Positions 32,890-42,724 of a stretch of DNA of 64,000 bases are shown here, one piece after another. Source of the stretch: Actinostola sp. cb2023 (taxonomy: Eukaryota; Cnidaria; Anthozoa; Actiniaria; Actinostolidae); the NCBI GenBank assembly GCA_033675265.1, contig JAUJYZ010001581.1, positions 62,001-126,000 on the forward strand, written 5' to 3'. A model generated the notes under the pieces. The model made no database searches. It worked only from the letters and a program-made list of their open reading frames with translations, and was not told the origin of the DNA. Numbering within the stretch: position 1 is the stretch's first letter; the number at the start of each line of letters is the position of its first letter. The position numbers were made by a program, and so were the translations under genes.

Positions 32890-33262
32890 CTTCTAATGCA
32901 TGGTATACCCAAGTAAAGGGAAAGCATTGACTTGAAATAACTCACTTTGGAAACATTTTCACGATGTTGCATACCAGCTCGAAGTGTCTCTGCCTGAAAT
33001 TACATCACACACATGAAAAGTTAAAGGATTGACATTAAGTGCAAATACCGTGCCCTTAAGGCTGTGTTTACATTTGGACGGTTTACAGAGTTAACGCGTT
33101 ACCGAACCTTGGTTAACATTTATTGGTAAACGCCGAAACCTCAGTAAATGCCATTCGAGACTGAGGTTACGACAGATGTTAACCATGATTCTGCAACTCA
33201 TTTACCTCAGTAAACTGTCCATTAGTTTAATCAAACACGGCCTAATGTCCTGTTTACACTTG
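32890..33262. other. No gene recognised
   Basis: Contains short repeats of GGTTTAC/GTTAAC type and no supported exon. Confidence 0.35.
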
Positions 33263-33293
33263 ATAGTAATAATAATAAAAATAATAATAAAAA

Positions 33294-33323
<30 letters not shown>

Positions 33324-33325
<2 letters not shown>

Positions 33326-33423
33326 GCGACGTTTCGGTGTCGACTAGGAGCCATTATCAAGCGAAATGATATACTCATTTCGCTTGATAATGGTGCCTAG
33401 TCGACACCGAAATGTCGCCATAA
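33324..33423. repeat. Inverted pair of Penelope-like terminal sequences between (AAT)n tracts
   Basis: GGCGACGTTTCGGTGTCGAC and its complement enclose CCATTATCAAGCGAAATGA arms with a 5-bp loop. ACGTTTCGGxGTCGAC followed by CATTATCAAG is the layout of Penelope/Coprina-like terminal repeats. (AAT)n-rich tracts flank it at about 33266-33322 and 33471-33536. Confidence 0.65.
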
Positions 33424-33467
33424 TTTCCTTTATATTTATAACATTATGTACATCTAAATCGTTACTG

Positions 33468-33537
<70 letters not shown>

Positions 33538-33569
33538 ATTGAGGGTATTTAACTTCGTCAGGCAAAGGA

Positions 33570-34190
33570 AATAGACGACAAACGCGTATTCAGACGTTTC
33601 GCCGGTGAAGGCTTCATCAGTGGTATATTTCAACTGAAAATCACTATCTTAAATAGCTTACATTAGAATTCTGAAATACCCAATGGTATTAGGTTGATCA
33701 AACAATGCTTTATAATTACAATACTGTAAATAGATGTGGTGTCCTGGGAATAGTAATAACAATGTTGTTATATGCAGAGAAACCTGCCTACACAGCCATT
33801 CATAATGTTAGTTGAATGAAAACGATTAAACGAAAACGATGACGATTTTGAATCACTTCTCCGACTCTGTTTGACGAGCGACGTAATCCTTATCGGAGAT
33901 AAAGGCTATACCCAGAAGACTGGACTCGCCATGGGGAACAACCTTGTCCCTGCACTAGCAATCATTTACATGAACGAGATCGACATACAGATACTATGCC
34001 AATTTCAGGACAAAGCCTTGATGTCACTCAAACGCTACATTGACGATATCTTCATCGCATGGATGTCTGATGGAATCACTGCAGAGGAAATACTATCTAC
34101 AACTAATAGCTTGAATACTGCACTAAAATTCACCATTGAGATGCCACAAGACAATCAACTCGACGAATCGTCCAATTATTTTTGTCCACA
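33570..34190 (+). pseudogene. Penelope-like element: terminal repeat and RT fragment
   Basis: GACGTTTCGCCGGTGAAGGC followed by TTCATCAGTGG at 33593-33624 is a typical Penelope-like terminal sequence. From about 33832 to 34190 an open frame reads LLRLCLTSDVILI, then TQKTGLAMGNNLVPALAIIY and LKRYIDDIFIAWMSD. This corresponds to RT motifs B and C of Penelope-like elements, whose catalytic box is YxDD within RYIDDIF. The fragment ends at a stop after about 120 codons, so most of the RT and the GIY-YIG nuclease are missing. Confidence 0.85.
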
Positions 34191-34194
34191 ATAA

Positions 34195-34845
34195 CGAAGA
34201 AAACTAAATCTAACATACTAACCGTTATGTAAGTTCTATAGTTACACATATTTTCTCAAGTGTACGACTGAAAATATCAAGAAAAGATAGCCGTATTTAA
34301 GCTTATACTCACAAAAGAGTGAAAACAGAGCGATTCTTGTAGCTACACGGCGGGTTCACCTGAACATTCATATCTCTAGTAAAATATGTCAAAGAGAAAA
34401 AATATCTTCAAATGTCTCAGAAACGTCCATCGTTTATACATTCTTGTCGAGAAAAGCGATGAAAAGATTAAAAAATACGACAAAAACTGTGGATTTTTGG
34501 CTACCTGACTTCGTGCTCATTCATCAAGTTGTCAAATATTTCAGAAAGTTTGACGATTCGTCTTCATTGAATCAGCTCAGCTTTTCTCACTTTTCTTCGT
34601 GTTTTGTGTTCACAGGATACACAAACGAAGTGTAACAAACATTCTTCGGTAATTTTCTGACAGAAAAGAGCATTCTTCAAAACGTTTTTCCTGTCAAAAC
34701 ACTATTTATACGGCACTGATAAAAGTTGTCGAGTCGCTACTGTCGCTTTGCCATTCTGATTTCTTTCGTGAGATTTGATTGGATGATGCACGATTTCTCG
34801 CTTTTCAGGAGAATTGCAAATTTGATCAATCAAAATTCGCGTAAA
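34195..34845. other. No gene recognised
   Basis: AT-rich flank of the Penelope fragment. Small frames, including 34444-34635, carry no motif. Confidence 0.35.
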
Positions 34846-34854
34846 TAAAGGATT

Positions 34855-35110
34855 TTTGTGGCTACTGTTGCTTAGCAACGAAGCCACTATGCCATCGAGT
34901 GTGTAAGTCCGTAATGTAACAATAGAATCTTCGGATAGAGTTCGGGGCCAATCATGAATCAAGGGTTATTAGTCGAGCGGAATCGAGCGAGCGGATGTAG
35001 GCGGTCGACAATCGATCGACGTACAACTTCGACAATTCGGATTGTCGACATTCTATTGATTGATGGAAACGTCGAAGCTACGTTTCGGAGTTTCCATGTG
35101 GTCGCCATTA
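34855..35110 (+). repeat. Dispersed repeat, diverged copy
   Basis: Shares GGATTTTTGTGGCTACT, GCCATCGAGTGTGTAAGTCC, TCTTCGGATAG and, further on, GTCGACATTCTATTGATT plus GTTTCCATGTG with the minus strand of 53226-53515. This is an eroded dispersed element of unknown class. Confidence 0.55.
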
Positions 35111-35212
35111 CTCCAGGGAGGCTCGTGATTTCCAACATTTTCTTTGTTCTCCCAACATATCCCGCGTGTTTTTACCAGAGAACAAAGACACGGCAAGCGT
35201 GCATTAATGCTT

Positions 35213-35285
35213 AAATAATAATAATAATAATAATGATAATAATAATAATAATAATATTAATAATAATTATAATAATTATAATAAT

Positions 35286-35321
<36 letters not shown>

Positions 35322-35385
35322 TAATAATTTAATATTTATATGGCGCAAATTTCGCATATGGATATGATCAAATGCGCCTCATATA
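35213..35385 (-). repeat. (AAT)n tract plus LINE 3' end
   Basis: The AAT-rich tract passes into TTTATATGGCGCAAATTTCG and GATCAAATGCGCC. Read on the minus strand this is a compact 3' UTR ending in a trinucleotide tail, as at the other LINE ends. Confidence 0.5.
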
Positions 35386-35389
35386 ACAA

Positions 35390-35740
35390 AAAAATCTAAA
35401 TCTAAAAATAAACAATGCAAAATTAGCTCATAGGCACAAGGCAGCAGTTGGCTAAAGTGAAGGTACAAAACTATTGTTTCTTGAATGGTTAAGTGCAAGA
35501 GGTTTATGTTGTGTATTAAATGAAAATCAAAATATTTTATTCTGCATATAAAAAGTTTCTGTCGATTTTTTTCCATAATATTTCAATATGACATAGAGCA
35601 ACATATTCGAAAACACTTCACCAAGTTTCTGCGTGTTCTTTACATACAGTTTGGAGAACTTTGGCAGCAAACCCAGCCACTTCAAGTCTTCCGTATTCGA
35701 AACTGCTTTGAAAACCCCAGGTGTTTAAACACTGCTGCAT
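35390..35740. other. No gene recognised
   Basis: Unique-looking AT-rich sequence between two repeat blocks. Confidence 0.35.
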
Positions 35741-35744
35741 GTGT

Positions 35745-35865
35745 TTTGAAATTCTTCACGGGTTTCTGCCGCTTGGGAATTTCAGGAATGCCATAGTGAC
35801 ATTATCATTGAAATGTTATTGGAGTATCGTGATTCCCAAGCGGCAGAAACCCGTGAAGAATTTAA
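35745..35865. repeat. Hairpin MITE abutting the 55-bp array
   Basis: AAATTCTTCACGGGTTTCTG and CCGCTTGGGAAT pair with GATTCCCAAGCGG and CAGAAACCCGTGAAGAATTT. The array begins immediately to the right with TAATGACTTTAATGGGTTTC. Confidence 0.75.
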
Positions 35866-37612
35866 TGACTTTAATGGGTTTCGCACCATCACGTGCACCA
35901 TGATACTTGCCTTTAATATAAGACTTTAATGGGTTTCGCACCATCACGTGCACCATGATACTTGCATTTTGCCTTTAATATAAGTGCACCATGATACTTG
36001 CCTTTAATATAAGACTTTAATATTTCGCACCATCACGTGCACCATGGGTTTCGTACCATCACGTGCACCATGATACTTGCATTTAATATAAGACTTTAAT
36101 GGGTTTCGCACCATCACGTGCACCATGATACTTGCCTTTAATATAAGACTTTAATGGGTTTCGCACCATCACGTGCACCATGATACTTGCCTTTAATATA
36201 AGACTTTAATGGGTTTCGCACCATCACGTGCACCGTGATACTTGCATTTAATATAAGACTTTAATGGGTTTCACACCATCACGTGCACCATGATACTTGC
36301 CTTTAATATAAGACTTTACTGATGGGTTTCGCACCATCACGCGCACCGTGATACTTGCATTTAATATAAGACTTTAACTTGCCTTTAATATAAGACTTTA
36401 ATTTTCGCACCATCGCGTGCACCATGATACTTGCCTTTAATATAAGACTTTAATGGGTTTCGCACCATCACGTGCACCGTGATACTTGCCTTTAATATAA
36501 GACTTTAATGGGTTTCGCACCATCACGTGCACCACCAGACTTTAATGGGTTTCGCACCATCACGTGCACGTGATACTTGATACTTGCATTTAATATAAGA
36601 CTTTAATGGGTTTCGCACCATCACGTGCACCGTGATACTTGCATTTAATATAAGACTTTAATGGGTTTCGCACCATCACGTGCACCATGATACTTGCCTT
36701 TAATATAAGACTTTAATGGGTTTCGCACCATCACGTGCACCGTGATACTTGCCTTTTATAATATAAGACTTTAATGGGTTTCGCACAATCACGTGCACCG
36801 TGATACTTGCATTTAATATAAGACTTTAATGGGTTTCGCACCATCGCGTGCACCATGATACTTGCATTTAATATAAGACTTTAATGGGTTTCGCACCATC
36901 ACGTGCACCGTGATTTACTTGCATTTAATATAAGACTTTAATAAGACTTTTTCGCACCATCACTTTAATGGGTTTCGCACCATCACATCAATATAAGACT
37001 TTAATGGGTTTTCGCACTTGCCCACCGTGATACTTGCCTTTAATATAAGACTTTAATGGGTTTCGCACCATCACGTGCACCGTGATACTTGCATTTAATA
37101 TAAGACTTTAATGGGTTTCGCACCGTGATACCATCACGTGCACCGTGATACTTGCCTTTAATATAAGACTTTAATGGGTTTCGCACCATCACGTGCACCG
37201 TGATACTTGCATTTAATATAAGACTTTAATGGGTTTCGCACAATCACGTGCACCGTGATACTTGCCTTTAATATAAGACTTTAATGATACTTGGACTTTA
37301 ATGGGTTTCGCACCATCACGTCGCACTATCACGTGCACCGTGATACTTGCGTGATACTTTTAATATAAGACTTTAATGGGTTTCGCACAATCACGTGCAC
37401 CATGATACTTGCATTTAATATAAGACTTTTGGGTTTCGCACATCACGTCACGTGCACCGTGATACTTGCATTTAATATAAGACTTTAATGGGTTTCGCAC
37501 AATCACGTGCACCATGATACTTGCATTTAATATAAGACTTGGGTTTCGCACCATCACGTGCACCATGATACTTGCATTTAATATAAGACTTTAATGGGTT
37601 TCGCACAATCAC
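35866..37612. repeat. 55-bp tandem array rich in CACGTG, about 30 units
   Basis: The unit contains GGGTTTCGCACCATCACGTG, CACCATGATACTTGC and TTTAATATAAGACTT. Many units are truncated or fused, so the array is more scrambled than the other satellites. CACGTG recurs in most units. The right edge runs into a tRNA-like segment. Confidence 0.93.
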
Positions 37613-37645
37613 TCCATGCTCCACCAACTGAGCTATGAAGTTTCG
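37613..37645 (-). repeat. tRNA-like box A segment (SINE-type head)
   Basis: The minus strand reads CATAGCTCAGTTGGTGGAGC, matching the D-arm and A box of many tRNAs. The expected acceptor stem, anticodon arm and B box are absent, so this is not a tRNA gene. It is more likely the head of a tRNA-derived SINE from which the adjacent array may have grown. Confidence 0.5.
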
Positions 37646-37825
37646 TTGATAGTTTTTTTCATTGGTGATGACCTTGCACGATTTATAATATGAATGAGCA
37701 ACACAAACCATGTACTGATTGTGCACGTACCTTATCAACAAGTCATACGCTAAGCCTTTCTCTTCTAGAAAACCTGAAATATTATAATACAGCAGTAAAT
37801 TACTAATATTACTAATACACTTATT

Positions 37826-39836
37826 GGTTATTCCATGGTTTTCTATGGAATACGGGCGGATATTTCACGAAAATATTATTATAAGTAATACCATGACAAG
37901 AGGGAAATTAGTGATTAAATTTCCCGCAAGCTGAGGGAGAGTTTGTGGAAGTCCCGATGCCGTAGGCGGAGGGTTACAAACTCTCCCGAGGCTTGAGGGA
38001 AATTTAATCACTAATTTCCCGAATTGTCATGGTATCAGTTTGTAATACCATGATCACCGAGGAAATAAAGTAAAATATAGTTCACTTTGCATAACTTAGA
38101 GCAGTACGAACTACTATATTTTTCTCAAAGAGCGTAGATTACACCACACTCTGGAGAATTTAGAAATAGTGATGCTTTGTACAATGATCGAGTATTTTTA
38201 TTAGTCAGCATCGGAAAAGATTTGCCTACAAATTGGAACATTTGGTCTTTTCGGTCCTAGCCCTGCGAATCCCTTCGAATTCTTATTCTTCTTTTTTTCC
38301 TGTCAGTTTCTGATTGTTTTTCACTTCGGTATATTAATATTATATATATAATATGCAATATGTACTTCAGTTTAATTTATATTTTCGCTTGACCTCCTCC
38401 CCTCCCCCTCCACGAAATCCCCAAATCAGTCATAGATTATTGCTTTTATAATTTCATGCCGTGATTAGATCTGATTAATACATCGACATATATAACACTT
38501 ACTTGTTACATTAATTGTGCATGGAAAAAGGGTTCACCACTGCTTTGCATTGAGTATTTTAACCGCTATCAGTTCCCTCAGATTCATCAGTTTTGTTTGT
38601 GCAACGGCGAAGGCACAAGCTGTTATCAATAGTCATACCGGAACAACACCAGAGAAGCCTGACACATCATATTTTTGAATGCCCAGGAGTTTACATCGAG
38701 TCAAAATAATACAATGATCAATAGATATAAATACTAGGAAGAGCTTCGAGGCTGTTGTGTATATACTCTGTATGGGACTCTATAAAAACTGGCCGAAATA
38801 CGGTTCGAAAATTTTACGAACTAACATGTATTTGGTATCAAAATGTCCATAAAAGCGCGGGCTATGCTAATCCGTAGTTAATTTCGTGACTAGGCCTGTG
38901 TAGTTTCAATAAAAGCTATTTATGTGGGCTGACAGGCCAGTTTGAGGTCATGTCACGCCAATTCTCTTGTAAGGTAGACCCATTCAACTAAAAAAATACG
39001 GTACTTTTTTGCATCGAATTTCAATTATAACCAAAATAATATGGTCCACGAAAGATCAAACAAACTAAATCCGTCGTTAACTTTTTAGTTATATGCATTT
39101 ATACGAGGAAAATTGCAAAAAACCTTGAATTTGAGCCCATGTTTGTATGTACTAGAATGTGGGGGCGTGCCAGAGAAATTCTAGCTGACTACTTGTGACA
39201 AATCTTTCCCGATGTTAGGAATATTTAATCGTCATTTGGTCAAAAATCATGGCGGAGAGTTGTTTTGCCTTTGTAAAAGACGCTGAAGTTGACCAATCAA
39301 GGGAAAGTGCCCGAAAATACGAAAAAAAACCCACTTCATGGTGTGCTAACGTTTAGTAAGCAATGGGAAAAGGCAAGAAATAAAGAGTTCCAAGACTTTA
39401 GTCCAGAAAAGAAAGAATTCCGGTCTTTGCATATGCGCTGCTCATGCGCAGAGTCGAGGACATAGCATCCCACATGTGTTAGACGCTTGAGTAACTTGGA
39501 GTAGAGGCAGCTTTCAGGTTAAACGTAATTCGGACAGATTACTCTGTCCAAGGTCCCAGTGATTGTTATATGAGGGACACACTGGGGACGATCCGAGTCT
39601 CCATTCTCTAATTTTCCCACCGGGAAAATTAGACAATGGATCTTTGCATTGTCTTACTAAATTTCCCGGTTGGAAATTTGGAGAAGGGAGATTTAGTGGT
39701 TTGTATGTCCCTGGAAGGACAAAGGAAACCGAGGCGATCATGGTATTATCTTATTTAAAGGCTCGTTGTATACTAAAATAATATAATTTTTGAGTGAAAT
39801 TTCCGCCCGTATTCCATAGAAAACCATGGAATAACC
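37826..39836. mobile_element. 2-kb TIR element, no transposase visible
   Basis: The ends are inverted: GGTTATTCCATGGTTTTC, TATGGAATACGGGCGG on the left and the complement at 39794-39836, about 40 bp with one or two mismatches. The interior includes a nested hairpin MITE (37884-38036) and otherwise AT-rich sequence with a 39560-39740 stretch that is partly self-complementary (TTTTCCCACCGGG). No recombinase or transposase motif was found. Confidence 0.7.
37884..38036. mobile_element. Hairpin MITE, complete copy
   Basis: Starts TAATACCATGACAAGAGGG and ends with the complement CCCGAATTGTCATGGTAT. The internal arms pair around GGGAAATTAGTGATTAAAT. A truncated relative lies at 3474-3592. Confidence 0.78.
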
Positions 39837-39840
39837 ATAT

Positions 39841-39969
39841 TATCCAATACATATTACATCAACAACTAAAATTTACGTTTTGATTGGCTAACACAAACTA
39901 TGAAATACCGCTCTGTATTTCATAGAAATGGCGAGCTCTGATTGGCTGAGATGTAATATGTATAGGATA
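39841..39969. mobile_element. Short MITE
   Basis: The left end TATCCAATACATATTACATC is the near-complement of the right end GATGTAATATGTATAGGATA. The interior contains two copies of a GATTGGCT block. There is no coding sequence. Confidence 0.65.
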
Positions 39970-40605
39970 CATTAGATTAACTAGACGCTTTTGTCAAGCG
40001 CTCACTCGTGCTGGCCTGGTGCGATTGAGTACCGGGATGCACTGCATCATGAAAGATGCATACTAGTTGATATCAGTCATCAGTTATGGTTTATTATTGT
40101 TCCCTACATTCCTGCTCGTAGGCTTAGATAGTGCAGTGCATATGAAAGCTTTGGTTCAAGACTGATTGGGATCCCTGTGGTAGTGTGGATTTCGGGGGCC
40201 GTGGCTCAGTTTGATTTTCGTTTCTAGAAAGCCTCCCTTTTCTACCTTGTTCTTCAAATACATGCAACAAATATAGATTCATAGTTATTTGAGGGTTTGA
40301 GGCGTATTTTGTGTGTTTCGGATCGGTTGGATTTCGAGTTGTTTTCGCCTGAATTCAAAGAGACGTAAATAGCTACAACACACAACGGTAAACTTGTTTG
40401 AAAATAATAAACACCAATAAATACTGACAATCAATACACAATTGCAATAACGCATTTTACAATAATCTAGTGTAATCTCGCACGCTAATTGGTTAATTTT
40501 CCATGTGAAATAAGAGTACAGACGATGAAAATGACGTGAGATTTGTCACACAACGCAAAATATTTTGAAAATATTTCGCCTTTTCCCTTACTTTCTTTGA
40601 AAAAT

Positions 40606-41178
40606 ATGAGCTTAACAGTTGAAGAAAATCCAAACTTTGATATCGAAGACTTTGATTGTCTTGTTCCCGACTGGGTAAATGATGATGATTTAATGAAAGA
40701 GTTGAAAAAAACAGAAAACCCCACTTCTGAGCGATACGTTTCACTCACTGACAAACAATTAGATGAAATTGTTTGTGACGCTGAAGCAAAAGGGACCAAA
40801 AGAAATACAAAATGGATTGTCAAAACTATTGAAGGTAAATATGAAAAGTACAAAACCGTCATCTTTAAATTATCTTTTACTACTGCTTCAGTACAACAAA
40901 CTACAGATTGGTACCGCGAACTCCCTCACACTCTGCTTGAAATGAACAACATTGATTTGGATACAGTTTTTCGTCGTTTCTATGCATTCTATGCTGAAGC
41001 CAGGACGAAGAAGAGCGAGGAATACAGTCGTTCATCCTTTCTTGGTATAAGGAATGCTGTAAAAAGGCATTTCGCAGGAAACAACAAGTCCTTGAAGATC
41101 TCAAAAAATCTTCTATTCCAGCGTTCAAACAAAATGCTCGAGTGCAAACTCAAGTTAAATCGACGCCTGGGTAAATAA
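40606..41178 (+). pseudogene. Tyrosine recombinase, N-terminal core-binding half
   Basis: 190 residues from the first ATG. An acidic N-terminus (NPNFDIEDFDCLVPDW) is followed by RYVSLTDKQLDEIV and GTKRNTKWIVKT, then FRRFYAFYAEARTK and EEYSRSSFLGIRNAVKRHF. This is the core-binding domain of the Crypton/ZMYM-KIAA1958 group of tyrosine recombinase-like proteins (DUF3504 relatives). The frame ends at TAA 41176-41178 after NRRLGK. The catalytic half continues in another frame from about 41178, so a one-base-type frameshift in the run TAAATAAAA separates the two. The stretch GTAAATA ... CCAG there is too short for an intron. Confidence 0.82.
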
Positions 41179-42044
41179 AATGTCCAGCCGACAAGCCAGT
41201 AATTGACGCTGAAGACATAGAGAAGATCAGGAAGAGTCCTTTCATGAATTTCTGTGATCCAGCAGGTCTCCTTCGCCGAGTTTGGTTTGTTGTTACGCTG
41301 CACTGGTGCCGTCGAGGATGTGAAGGCCAACGACAACTTCGCCGTGACAGCTTCGAGTTATTGAAGGACAGCGAAGGGCAGAGCTTTGCAATAATGACCC
41401 TCGACGAACAGTCAAAAAAACACCAGGTAGGCATGAAAGACAAACCAAGTCATGAAAAACAAACACGCTTTTACTCAACCGGTGTAGTTGGTGACTCATA
41501 TTGGTGTTTGCAGCAGTACATCAACAAGCTAAACCCAAATCAACAAGCATTCTTTCAGCGCCCAAAGTCAAATGCAACCGAAGATCAGCAAATCTGGTAC
41601 GAGAACAAACCGCTTGGGATAAATACACTTGAGAAAATGATGAAAGAAATCTCCATTGGTGCTGCACTGTCCAGAAAGTATACCAACCATTGTATGCGAG
41701 CGACGGCCATTACCATCTGGTCTAACGCTGAAGTTCCATCCCGCCACATTATAGGTATTTCTGGGCACTCCAACGAGAGCAGTATCGCCAGCTATAACTC
41801 GAGGCCGACGACTCATCAACTTAAGAGATGTTCAAACATCTTATCGGCTGCATTAGCTGGTAAAAACACAGCTACACTAAACGAGCTAGAGGCTCCAACA
41901 AGTTCTGCCACAACCACAGTCAATCACTCGATGCAGTGGAGTTCTTCTAATGCAGTAGCGTTCCCAAGTGAACTTTTCAATAACTACACAGTCACAAATG
42001 CCAACATTTTCATTATGCCTCAAGACAGCAACAAGTTGGCTTAA
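41178..42044 (+). pseudogene. Tyrosine recombinase, catalytic half
   Basis: Open from 41175 to the stop at 42042-42044. The reading begins CPADKPVIDAEDIEKIRKSP, directly continuing the upstream half. Numbered from the methionine at 41244, the catalytic set is present: Arg in CRRGCEG (24), HxxR as NHCMR (149 and 152), the GH histidine (175) and the nucleophile tyrosine in SIASYNS (184). An R-H-R-H-Y active site intact in a frame-shifted copy suggests recent inactivation or an assembly error. It would catalyse site-specific strand exchange of circular element DNA. The C-terminal tail of about 80 residues is Ser/Thr/Asn-rich. Confidence 0.85.
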
Positions 42045-42448
42045 AAAACACCTTTTTAACTTTTCTACAAAGAACTTTAGAATGTATTTTGACTGGAGTT
42101 TGAACGAGCTTTCTTGACTCGATTTGAATATTTTGTAAATGACCAATGAAAACCATTATTTTCGCACGTTGAAAAATAAATAAATCAGATTCAAGAAAAG
42201 TTATAGACAATGCTTTGTAATTTCTACTGTCACGCAACGCTTTCCCCCGAAAAACTCCCTCAAATTTCCTGTCGTTCCTTTGGTTATTATTGTAAAAAAC
42301 AAATCGCTACGCTCGTGGTTCCACTTGAGTTTTGAACATTTTATGGCGTCATCCATTGTCAATAAGAGTACAGACAATGGAAAACTATGTGCGATTTGTT
42401 AAAATTCAAGTCCATTTCATCTTCAAGTTAGTATGTCTGATGTATGTA

Positions 42449-42580
42449 CAGAGACCGCGGAGCACCCTTAAAAAAGGCGGGGTAGGGGGGGGGGGGGTAG
42501 GGGGGCGGTTGTATACTAGTACACTAGTATATACAACGTTTTTGGCTAAAAGTCCCCCAGCCCCGTCTCCGCGGTCCCTG
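42449..42580. mobile_element. MITE with GACCGCGGAG ends
   Basis: The left end CAGAGACCGCGGAG and the right end CTCCGCGGTCCCTG form the TIR. The interior holds a long guanine run and the palindrome TATACTAGTACACTAGTATA. Confidence 0.65.
42479..42508 (+). other. Potential G-quadruplex
   Basis: Runs of 4, 13 and 6 guanines are separated by TA. This is more than enough for an intramolecular four-stranded structure; it lies inside the MITE. Confidence 0.55.
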
Positions 42581-42724
42581 ATGTAATATTGTGCTCGAGT
42601 AAGTTTTCGTAGAATTTTGTAATGATTTATTTACAATGCAACAGTTTAACTTCAAGTTCGTATATAACTGATAAAAGCTTTCAAGGCTTCCATGTGTCTC
42701 TGTTTCAGTTCGCGAATATCTTAA

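Larger units (their letters stand above)
40462..42400 (+). mobile_element. Crypton-type element with a broken tyrosine recombinase
   Basis: The recombinase halves (40606-42044) are bracketed by related motifs: AATAAGAGTACAGACGATG at 40509-40527 and CAATAAGAGTACAGACAATG at 42360-42379. Related solo copies at about 49683 (right-type flank) and 57929 (left-type flank) suggest that sequences around 40462 and 42400 are the element's ends. The core is a dyad, CCATTGTC ... GACAATGG. The exact ends and target duplication are not certain. It lies in the putative giant intron of the amidohydrolase gene. Confidence 0.6.

Noticed and set aside
37613..37690. tRNA gene on the minus strand
   Set aside because: Only the D-arm/A-box part matches; acceptor stem, anticodon arm and B box cannot be formed.
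40155..40190. Third copy of the foldback terminus (GGGATCCCTGTGGTAG)
   Set aside because: Only the last dozen bases resemble the terminus; no arm or duplication follows.
41171..41187. Intron joining the two recombinase halves
   Set aside because: GT...AG distance of about 17 nt is far below any spliceosomal intron; a frameshift is simpler.
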